Shown: positions 22,130 to 30,353 of the stretch, in pieces
How positions within the stretch are numbered: position 1 is the stretch's first letter
Layout: each line of letters opens with the position of its first letter
Assembly: GCA_049999765.1 (NCBI GenBank)
Contig: JBNGIQ010008340.1
Coordinates: 1-38,398, forward strand
Length of the DNA: 38,398 bases
From: Phaeoceros laevis
Taxonomy: Eukaryota; Anthocerotophyta; Anthocerotopsida; Notothyladales
Direction of reading: 5' to 3'
Position numbers and translations under genes: made by a program
Notes under the pieces: generated by a model
Told to the model about the DNA's origin: nothing
What the model saw: only the letters and a program-made list of their open reading frames with translations
The model's database searches: none

Positions 22130-23126
22130 AATGCCCGCTTTGTGCGTCCACCACTTCCAGCCAAATTTGGACCTTCTATTCAAGTTCGGCACGAAAACAT
22201 ACCATCCCACCAAAGCTGCTCACCAGCCTGCTGCCAAGTCGTAACCTGAAGCAACGCAAAGGGTAATTCATCGGGCCGCCTTGGCTTGGCGGGGCAAGCT
22301 TCGGAAATCGGACGGAGGGAGCACGGGAGGAAAGCAACCAGGGGCGGGAACCACGAATGTATCCCGTTCTGTTCCCATTTCACAGCCCGTCTTTTACGGT
22401 CCCTTTCCACACGGTCAAATGGAATTTGGAAAAATCGGATGCGAATGCTCCTTTTGCAAATAAAGCACCCGTCGATGTAGGAGCGGTCAAGTGTCAAGAT
22501 CAGAACTGCCCTGGAGGATCACACAACCATGGTGGTTGCGGAGGTGACACATGACTTGGAAGGGTCACGTGTCCAAGGATTCTCGTGGCACAGGACGGGC
22601 TGAATGCAGAATTGTTTGAGCGCTTGCACTACGATTCTTGCACTGGAAAGCGGACGACAATTCCGCCGTACAGGTTGCGGATTGGATGTGTGTGAAGTCT
22701 GTTCTCTTCATGGGCATCTGATCTGGGTGCTGGACTAGTGTGCTCAGGGGTTTGTTTGGTCTATGTGGAGCATTTACGCTTGCTTGGCAGAATAAGAAGC
22801 CCTGTTTGAGTTGATCGTATTGTGGAAGTAAGATCTGTTGCCCAGGGGCAATCGGTATTCCCATGCAGCTCATCTGCAATCGGCGAGGCGGATCTGTGAT
22901 TGGGGCCAATTGCGGTCTCCAGTTGCCAAGAAGCAGGTTGAAGATCTATTGTGCGAAGGTTGTGAAGGGTTAACGCGTTGTTTTCTGTTCGGGTGGTGCA
23001 ATAGAAGGGAGCAATACATCCCTTGAACACGAAGGTTTGAGGTGGGAGTATTCGGGGCTGGCTGGTTGAAGTGCACCCCTAAATAAGAAAGCTCAGGTTA
23101 CCTGGACGCTCGCAGGAGGCCGGGCA
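22130..23126. other. Divergent promoter region, SAE2 and SP1-like
   Basis: 997 bp separate two divergent start codons. Several short frames occur on both strands (for example minus 22565-22909), but none encodes a recognisable protein. The interval should contain both promoters and a long 5' leader for the plus-strand gene. No repeats noted. Confidence 0.5.
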
Positions 23127-24155
23127 ATGCTGTCGTGGGGAGGTATCTCACTGTGTTTGAGCGGTGCTGCGCTCTACTGCCTCAGTCATAACAGTGGTAG
23201 GGATGCCAAGACCCTTAAATCTACTGTTCAAGTGAATCAGCTGAGAGACCTAGCCTTGCTCCTGCAGTCAGCATGCAAAGCATTGCCTGTGGTAGTAGCT
23301 GTAGCAGGGCGTGTTGGTTCTGACACTCCCATAAATTGTGAACATGGGAGCCTGCGCGGTGTCATTTTGGAGGAAACCGCAGAGCAGCACTTCTTCAAGC
23401 ACAATGACACAGGGTCCTGGGTTCAAGATTCGGCTCTCATTCTGTCCATCAGCAAGGAAGTGCCATGGTATGTGGAGGACGGAACAGGTCGTGTGTATGT
23501 GGTCGGTGCTAGGGGGGCGAATGGTTTGGAGCTCGCTGTTGCCAGTGAGGTCTTTGAAGAATCAGGCCGATCACTTGTCCGTGGCACTCTTGACTACTTG
23601 CAGGGCTTGAAGATGCTCGGAGTGAAGAGGATGGAGAGGGTACTTCCAACTGGCACACCACTAACAGTTGTGGGGGAAGCGATTCAGGATGACCAAGGGA
23701 TAATTCGGATCCAAAGGCCTCGTACTGGAGGCCCGTTTTATGTGTCCAGGAGAAGCCTTGACCAATTGATTGCAAACCTTGGGAAATGGTCTCGGTGGTA
23801 CAGGTACATGTCCATTGGTTTCACAGTGTTCGGTGTATACTTGATTGCAGCAAATGCTGTCAAACAAGTGTTGGAGAGAAGGAGAAGAGCTGCTTTGCAC
23901 AGGAGAGTTATGGAAGCCCGGGATCGCCGAGAACAGGAACACCTTGGGGACACTGATGGTCAGTCTGACACAGTATCATCCAAAAGGGATGGTGCCACAC
24001 CAGATGTATGTGTTATCTGCCTGGAGCAAGAGTACAATTCAGTCTTTGTGCCCTGTGGCCACATGTGTTGTTGTACCTCTTGTGCTTCTCATCTTTCAAG
24101 CTGTCCCCTCTGCCGCCGTCGCATTGACCAGATGGTCCGAGCTTATCGACACTGA
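23127..24155 (+). CDS. SP1: SP1-type chloroplast/peroxisome membrane RING E3 ubiquitin ligase
   Basis: 342 residues, intronless. The sequence is very close to Arabidopsis SP1 (SUPPRESSOR OF PPI1 LOCUS 1), the outer-envelope E3 that targets TOC import receptors in chloroplast-associated degradation; it is related to animal MUL1/MAPL. Seen: an N-terminal membrane helix (about 3-21), the GIDE/BAM intermembrane domain with 'CEHGSLRGVILEETAEQHF', 'GSWVQDSALILSISKEVPW', 'EVFEESGRSLVRGTLDYLQG' and 'LKMLGVKRMERVLPTGTPLT', a second helix (about 230-250), a basic stretch 'ERRRRAALHRRV', and a C-terminal RING of C3HC4 type. The RING runs C295-V-I-C298, CGH, CxxC, CPLC, then 'RRRIDQMVRAYRH' at the end. 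SPL1/SPL2 paralogues differ more. Orthology to SP1 is well supported by overall similarity; function is inferred. Confidence 0.95.
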   Translation: MLSWGGISLCLSGAALYCLSHNSGRDAKTLKSTVQVNQLRDLALLLQSACKALPVVVAVAGRVGSDTPINCEHGSLRGVILEETAEQHFFKHNDTGSWVQDSALILSISKEVPWYVEDGTGRVYVVGARGANGLELAVASEVFEESGRSLVRGTLDYLQGLKMLGVKRMERVLPTGTPLTVVGEAIQDDQGIIRIQRPRTGGPFYVSRRSLDQLIANLGKWSRWYRYMSIGFTVFGVYLIAANAVKQVLERRRRAALHRRVMEARDRREQEHLGDTDGQSDTVSSKRDGATPDVCVICLEQEYNSVFVPCGHMCCCTSCASHLSSCPLCRRRIDQMVRAYRH

Positions 24156-24936
24156 CAATGGTTCTTTACTTCATGTTGCAAATTCAACATGCCAACATGT
24201 ACTCAGTTATAACGACCAGAGAGCTCAGCAGGATTGCTGTGGAGGTAGGACTGGAAGTTCCATACACTGGACCAAGTAGCAAAGCGACGAAACATATTAT
24301 GACGGAGCATGTTTTGAGGTGCCTGGCATGTCACATGTCGGGTTATGCCAAAGTATTATTCCCCTTTTGCAGCAGGGTTACTCGTTTCTGTACAGAATAT
24401 TCATAGCAGCGCTGTGTACAGGCTGTTGAGAAGTGGCATGCCCAAACATTCTGACCAAGCGAGATCTTGCCGCTTCAATACCGAACTAAACATTTTTGTT
24501 GTACTGGAATTTTCTGAATTTTTGCGTTCTGCAGAAATCGTGCGCATTACTCACCAGGCCCGGGGCTCGTCCTAGTTCAGAACTTTATGACTTCAGAACT
24601 GGTTCTTGATGTTCAACTCCTTGTGAAACGGGCTCTATCCCTAAAGGTTAAAAAGCGATCGATATGTCCGCAAGTAATTTTGTACGTCCGACCCTATCGG
24701 AATCAAAAGTCATCCTTGGGTTGCGAAGTTGCGAACTTTTGCTGTGAAGACGCGGAGGTAGCTGCACGGTAAGCCGGGGCACGGATGCATTTGGATAAGT
24801 GCAGCCTCGAGGTCTTAAATTGAGGTTCCTAACAGTCTGCATCTACCTTTCTTGTTCCTGATGCTCCTGACTGCAAATTCATGTGATACTTGCAACCAAG
24901 CAGATCATTCACCTGATCTGTAGCTTGTATGTACAG
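24156..24936. other. 3' region of SP1-like gene and upstream region of PDCD5
   Basis: 780 bp with only short frames. A good donor (CACG|GTAAGC at about 24770) could end a 5' untranslated or N-terminal exon of the following PDCD5 gene, but no sequence resembling the expected PDCD5 N-terminus was found. Confidence 0.45.
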
Positions 24937-25706
24937 ATGGGGAATCCTGCGCAAACGAGGGAGCAGCAGGAGGCCCAGGAAGAACAGAAGAGGTAGTACC
25001 GGGAGCTGAGTTGCTTGCTCGGCCAGGCTTGGCCGACTTGTTGCTCGGCTGACTGGCTTAACCAATACGCATGCTGCAGGGAAGCAGAGGAGCGCAGGCA
25101 ATTTATGCTGTCACGAATCCTGACTCCCGAGGCACGAGAACGCCGTGAGTTTTGCCAAATGCCCTACTTTCGATGACTGGGAAGGCAGGGGCTTGCAGAC
25201 ATGAGATAACCTTGTTCTTCCCTGCGGCAGTTGCACGGATTGCATTGGTCAAGCCTGAGAAGGCAAGGGGAGTGGAAGACCTCATCCTGCGAAGTGCACA
25301 AATTGGGCAAACCACAGAGAAGGTGACAAATTTGCAAGGCTTTGATTGTTGATAAGGCTTCCTATGAACTGTGATCTTGTTCATTTTTGGGGTGCATACA
25401 TATCTTCCTAAGCGTACCAGTTTGTCGACACCTTCAGGTTTCAGAAGAGCGGCTTAAGGCTCTACTCGAGCAGATCAACGAACAGACTCAAAAACAGACT
25501 AAAGTCACTGTAAGTACCAGGCCTATGTTCTACACCCTCGAAGATAGCCCCTGATACGTAATTCTCTACTAAGAAGGGTTTGGAAGTGTGAGGAATAGCA
25601 TAGTGCCATTGTTGCCTACATTGCTTTGGGATTAGTATGTTGAGCCCTTTCTTGTTTCTCCTTGTTTCAGATACAACGGCGGAGGAGCGCTCTCGATGAT
25701 GACTAG
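24937..25706 (+). CDS. PDCD5: PDCD5 (TFAR19-like) protein
   Basis: Programmed cell death 5 family, a small helical DNA- or chaperonin-binding protein conserved from archaea to plants. Five exons: 24937-24992, 25080-25144, 25231-25322, 25438-25509, 25671-25706, GT-AG, frame kept, 106 residues. Conserved core: 'REAEERRQFMLSRILTPEAR', 'ARIALVKPEKARGVEDLILR', 'VSEERLKALLEQINEQTQKQ' and the tail 'TKVTIQRRRSALDDD', nearly the same as the Arabidopsis homologue. Family members usually have about 125-130 residues and start with an acidic helix (ADPELEAIRQRR type). That segment is absent because the first coding exon I can support begins exactly at an ATG directly after a splice acceptor (TATGTACAG). 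Either an upstream coding exon was missed or this copy is N-terminally short. Nuclear and cytosolic roles are inferred from the family. Confidence 0.9.
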
Positions 25707-26269
25707 GGTTGGATATGTTCTTTGATGTACCCATCTAGACGTTTGAGCTGCTGGCACACACGTTGCGGAGCTCCTGCTCTGGGCCTATGACCGCGTGTCC
25801 TGGAAATGCTCAGATGCAATATGTGGTTGCTTTGAATAATTAGCCGGTCACACTTCCAATATCTGTGCCAATCCAGGTAGTTGTTTCTCCTATGCGCTGT
25901 CTTGATATCCCAGTGTATATACAGGGCGAGACCCAGACAATTTGTTTGGCCGTTGAATTTTTTGAAGTGGAGAGCTTCTAAAGTACATCGAGAATCTAAA
26001 GGTTCTATGCCTATTCCATTGGGAATTTGAGAGTCGGAATCCGTGTGTTTGGCGCTAGTTCTGGTTCTCAGCTCAGAACTTCCGCCAGTTGATCTGCCTC
26101 TTTGACTGTGTTCGCAACCACTGAGGTTGAACGCTGATGATACTCTTTGAAACCCTTGCTTCCATCGAAAGAGTGTTGTGTTTAGGTTAACGAGTCCTGG
26201 GTCAAGGGGTACAGAGGTGGACGGGCGCGGGAGAGCTAGAGCAAACCCGGAAGTGGCGGGAGCGGGGAA
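25707..26269. other. Intergenic stretch before the GLTSCR-domain gene
   Basis: 560 bp with no recognised gene. The minus-strand frames over it and the next gene are shadows. It carries the 3' end of PDCD5 and the promoter of the next gene. Confidence 0.5.
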
Positions 26270-27225
26270 ATGGCGCTGCAGCAGGCGGCACAGGCGGCAG
26301 TGGTAAAATCTGGTATGGCTGGGAAGGCGGTGGCAGCCGTTGAGGTAGATATGGCTCGCCAAGACGCCTTCCGTGTGTGCAACCCGGATGTGCGCCGCCC
26401 GTTCTCCTCCCTGGAAGATGCCTGCGACAGGTAAGGGTGCGATGTGTAGAAGGTTTGAGGCTTTTCTTCGTTCTGGGAAATCTCACCAACCCGCTGCTTC
26501 TCTGTGCTGTACCGGGTTTGAGCGAATGCAGACTTTTGCCCTACCACGTGGTTGCCGATTACCAGACAGAGGAAGCAGATGATGTGCACACTAAGGGTGC
26601 AGCTTCTCCTCGATCCCGGTCTCGGGCTTGGAACGACTCTATGTCCGCTAGGGGCGTAGAGTACGTCGAGTTCGTGCACTCTCAAGTTAGTTACTACAAT
26701 TCGCTTGTCAGGGCACAGTTTGAGGGAGAGATGCGGGGAGAGGAACGGCTCATGGTGGAGCAATGGTTGCTCTTGGACGAGAAAGCCAAGTTGGTTGAGG
26801 TGCGGGAACAGATCGAGCAGAAGGAAAAGGCAGAGACGGAAGCCGCTAGGGCCAAGATGGAGGAGGCGATTGCGCAAGCTGAAAAGGCTCGCGCGGAAGC
26901 TCAAGCTCGGGCAGAGGCTCAAGCCAGAGCTGAAGCAGCGAAGGCGGAGGCGCAAGCACGAGCAGCGGCTCTGCAGGCCGAGATAGATTCTCACTTAAGG
27001 ATGCAGGCTCAGGGAGTGGAGTTAGCCGGGACCATGCTGAACAATCAGCCTCACGATCCTGGTTGGTCGTCTGGTCAGTCGGATGCTGATGTTTCTGGGG
27101 ATTTGTGGAACGAGGAGGAGGACCACGATGTGTATGACATTGACGGTGGCACCACCATGAGCATGCAAGATGATTGGGAGGATGCGGAGCTTGATTTGAA
27201 CGCCGCAGATGGCAGTCCAAGATGA
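26270..27225 (+). CDS. GLTSCR-domain protein, BRIP-like SWI/SNF subunit
   Basis: Two exons, 26270-26430 and 26532-27225, 284 residues. The intron splits 'SLEDACDR|LLPYHV'. The GLTSCR (BICRA-type) domain is clear: 'FRVCNPDVRRPFSSLEDACD', 'LLPYHVVADYQTEE' (residues 55-68), 'EFVHSQVSYYNSL' and 'RGEERLMVEQWLLLDEKAKL' (123-141). In plants such proteins (Arabidopsis BRIP1/BRIP2) are subunits of BRAHMA-type SWI/SNF chromatin-remodelling complexes and help keep the ATPase assembled. Residues about 140-212 form a long charged helix of repeated 'AEAQARAEA' units, likely a single alpha-helix or coiled coil. The tail is acidic ('DDWEDAELDLNAADG'). It is short next to some family members. Complex membership is inferred from the domain. 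Confidence 0.82.
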
Positions 27226-28213
27226 CGAGTTTAGGCGGGGAAGATGCTTACAAGAGTCTGTGCCGTGTTCCGCTGCGACAGGTGTGGAAGGTAGGACGAG
27301 CTTAGGTTATCTGCCTGAGTCCAACTCAGGGGACTGTGGGCGCATTTCGTGATTGTTGTGATGTTGTTCGTATATGGTGAAGCAGGGCAGTCGTAGTGTG
27401 CGCAAGCTGGATCAACCCTCGGGCAGGAGCCTGTCGTGACCCATAGTGGCAACCTTGTGGGGCGGAAAATCCCGGTACAAGGTACACAGCTACTGTTGAA
27501 GCAAATCTGGCCTTGCGTTTGGACCCAGCCTTTGTTGGTCGTTAGTTTCTAAGTGGAGCTTGTTTTTGCAGAGTGAGGGATAAGGGTTTCTGGGCCAAAA
27601 TCTTCAAGTTCCAACAAGGGGCTGTGCGTATTTGGCAACGTTGTAGTCATATGTATCTACGCCTTGGCCAAAATTTATCATGTGGGATCCATGAGAGAGC
27701 TTTTGGAATCCGTAGTGGAGGATTTTCTCACCTGGGCCAGCGGCCACCCCAGGGCTGACGGTTGTGAATTCTGTATGGTAGCTGATACCTGACGAGTTGG
27801 TGGAGACAGTGCTATTGTTTTTGCCCGGGGGTAACCAAGCCCGCAGCCAGTGTCTTTGCAAGTGTTGGGAGGGAGGTTATGCTGAGGCTCTCCGAGAGCA
27901 GAGTGCATCTCGCCTTTTGTCGAGCTAACTTCGCAAGACCTGGCGAGGGGATGTTTCAGTTTCCATAGACGCTTGTTGAAGGTACGAAAGGTGGGCGGAA
28001 TGCAGTCTTCCAGTGCAAACACACTGAAAGGCTTCGGGCCTCGATGCGTATTCAGCTGGCTGGCACGGGTGGTGTTCACGCCGACCACTTGGAAAGACGT
28101 CTCCTTTCAATCCTTAGCAGTATTAGTGATTTCAAAATTTGCCACACAGATCATGTCATTGATGTTTCCACATTGTGGTTGTTTTTGTCATGAAGAATAT
28201 AATTGGACAATGT
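27226..28213. other. Gene-free stretch after the GLTSCR-domain gene
   Basis: About 1 kb. The minus-strand frame 27678-28088 encodes nothing recognisable. It probably includes the 3' untranslated region of the preceding gene. Confidence 0.45.
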
Positions 28214-28270
28214 GACAGTTGGCATAACATGATTTCAGCGGGAGTAGGTTATCATGTTATGCCAACTGTC
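28214..28270. repeat. Perfect 19-bp inverted repeat (hairpin)
   Basis: The left arm at 28214-28232 (GACAGTTGGCATAACATGA) and the right arm at 28252-28270 are exact reverse complements separated by 19 bases. It sits just beyond the 3' end of the minus-strand caspase-like gene. It could be an RNA hairpin in that transcript, or the fused ends of a tiny inverted-repeat element. Confidence 0.93.
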
Positions 28271-28273
28271 TGT

Positions 28274-28855
28274 CTACTCCGAGGTGCAGGTCTGCACCTC
28301 CTTCTCGGCAGCGGTCAGGAAGTAGTTCTCTTGAACAACTCCTAGTGAACAGGTCAGGAAGTAGTTCTCTTGAACAACTCCAAAGTGAACAACTGCATAG
28401 TTCACACTGATGGTGTTGAGCACATCGGTTGTCTGACGCTTGAGTTTGAAAGCCTCCACCAAGGCTTTGACAAAAGTTGTGCCAGATACTGGATTCCGCA
28501 AAGACACTGCCCCCCCACCCAGAGGTTACAAAACGCCACCAAGCAGTCGGACAGTCCCGTCACATACTGAACCTCGTTGGATCACTCGTTGGATCAATTG
28601 TTGATAGGCTCGCTGGTCGTCAAGGGACTGTCCAGGGGCATCCCCTATCACGTTGCTGCCCCGGCATGAGTTGACAAAGAACAACATCGGGTTGCCCAGC
28701 AACTGGTCACGTGTTCTAAAAGGTCCCACGATATCGTCCGGCAGAATTGTGTTTCCATCCTGGTCTTGGATGAAATGTGCCCCGACCTTGTTGGTGTTTC
28801 CATGAGCATTCACGAAAAACACTTTCAGAGATGCCAGGGCAGGCATTGCTATCAG
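28274..28855 (-). pseudogene. Caspase-like (C14) peptidase fragment, frame-disrupted
   Basis: A minus frame from about 28855 encodes the second half of a caspase p20 fold. It has 'ASLKVFFVNAHGN' (catalytic His codon 28802-28804), 'DDIVGPF', and 'LLGNPMLFFVNSCRG' (catalytic Cys codon 28664-28666). The His-Gly and S-C-R-G pattern fits caspases (C14A, 'SHG' and 'QACRG'), not plant metacaspases ('DSCHSG'). The frame stops at 28526. A shifted frame reads 'SDCLVAFCNL', and the first frame resumes after a G7 run with 'SLRNPVSGTTFVKALVEAF', a p10-like segment ending at 28274. So two compensating frameshifts separate p20 and p10. A 39-bp tandem duplication repeats 'GVVQENYFLT' near the end. The N-terminal half of p20 is not convincingly found upstream, though frames near 28860-28960 may hold part of it. 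Either a decaying gene or sequence errors. Confidence 0.65.
28313..28390. repeat. 39-bp tandem duplication in caspase-like relic
   Basis: Units 28313-28351 and 28352-28390 differ at about three positions. The length is a multiple of three, so on the minus strand it repeats 13 residues (GVVQENYFLT core) without breaking frame. Confidence 0.92.
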
Positions 28856-28859
28856 CTGA

Positions 28860-30353
28860 AGTCAGGGGCTCCGCTCCAGCTCCCTTCAGGCTTGCCTGTA
28901 AGTACCTTACTGCTGTACATGTATCATCGTCTTCCTTGACTGCGTTTGCTCAGCTACTTAGGGGAACAAGAACCTTGGAACTCGGATTGTGAGCTGTTCT
29001 ACGGCTGTCACACTGTCGGCCGCACTCAGATAGCAACAGCGGTAATTGGGAAGGTGGTATCTAATAAGCAGCAAAGTGTTGTGCCTCAGCTACAGAGTCG
29101 CGCAAACAAAGAGTTCATCAAGCACTCAAACTTCGAACGTTTCATGTGAAAGCGTTTAGGAATTAGACTTGCCAAAAAAAAAAAAACAGTACTAGGATAA
29201 AGGATAAGGTCCGTAACAATACATGTATTCGGTATAAAAAATTAACGTATTACACATATTTTTATATATTATACCATTAACGTTTTTACCACAAATTAGA
29301 CTTTTGCCCCATATAGTAATATAAGTTATCTCGTGTGTCACGTATTAACGCAAGTTACTCCTCTCAATCTCTCAAGTACTCCGTCAATTGAATCTCTCAA
29401 GTACTCCGTCAATTGCAAGTACCCTCAAGTACCCCGTTAATCACTTCAAATTCATTCCTTCCTTCCTTTCGTGCCCGCATGCCTCAAAGCCAAACCAAAC
29501 TTAAACTTAATGAACGTTTTTTTCGACCATATAAGTGGTTTTTTTTTTTTTTTTGGGGCCCTTATTTTAGGGGAAAGTTTGGCAACGAAACTTTCCAGTG
29601 CTCCAAGTATATGAAGGTAGGAAGCGGCGCTCTCGGGCACTATGGATAAGGTAGCAAGATTGATCGTTACTTACAAACTGTGCTGAGCTGGTGCCGGTTC
29701 GGAGATGAAATCCTATACTCTTAACTATTGAGTGATCCTCCGAGATTCTTCCCTGACAAACATTTTCGCTGCAAATGATTCTTGAAGTCTAAATTCAAGC
29801 CAGATGGAAGTTGGAAGACACAGCAGGTGCACGCAGGCCGGGCACCGCGTTTCTGAAGACGGTGGTAGGTCCCACCAGGAGACTAGTACTTGCACTCGTA
29901 TATCCGCTGAATCCACTTCTTAGGAAACAAACGGCTCGGGAGTCTCGTAACCGAAGCACCTCCTCCTCAGTTCTTCCCAGAAAGCGAGCATGAAGGCAGG
30001 CGTGGCCGGAAGGCATGAGAATAAGGTAGGGCTTTCGAGAGGGGAAAGGATGGCAGGAGTTGTTTGGTTACGGTTGCGACCTTGTGCCACCAGTTTTCGC
30101 ACTCTTGCACATTCGCATTTCGTTCCTTAGTTCAGAGAGTCGGACTGAATCAGGAACGAAGACCCGCCTGCTCGTCAGATGCGGTTGGTTGACAGCTAAT
30201 TTGCGATTGCGGTACAGATAAGGACTGCAGGTTTGAGAACACTGTGGCACAACGCGGGCAAAATTCACCTTACGACTACGCATTTCAGACCTTCAGTCCC
30301 GGACCCGAGAACGTGTAGGGTTGGAAAACACAAGCTTCCCGCGAGAGGAAGGA
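28860..30353. other. AT-rich, repeat-bearing stretch upstream of the PPR gene
   Basis: About 1.5 kb with no recognised gene. It contains an A13 run (29174-29186), a strongly AT-rich part (29220-29330), a 25-bp tandem repeat (29366-29415) and a T16 run (29539-29554). The last few hundred bases should contain the PPR promoter. Confidence 0.5.
29366..29415. repeat. 25-bp exact tandem repeat
   Basis: Two identical 25-bp units (29366-29390 and 29391-29415, AATCTCTCAAGTACTCCGTC...), followed by a degenerate third unit containing 'CAAGTACCC' at 29416-29441. Confidence 0.95.

Noticed and set aside
26202-26994. Minus-strand open frames over the GLTSCR-domain gene
   Set aside because: They are shadows of the repetitive Ala/Glu/Arg coding region; the plus strand carries conserved domain motifs and a clean intron.
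28274-28855. Metacaspase assignment
   Set aside because: The Cys motif is 'NSCRG', not the metacaspase 'DSCHSG', and the p10-like segment follows the caspase pattern.
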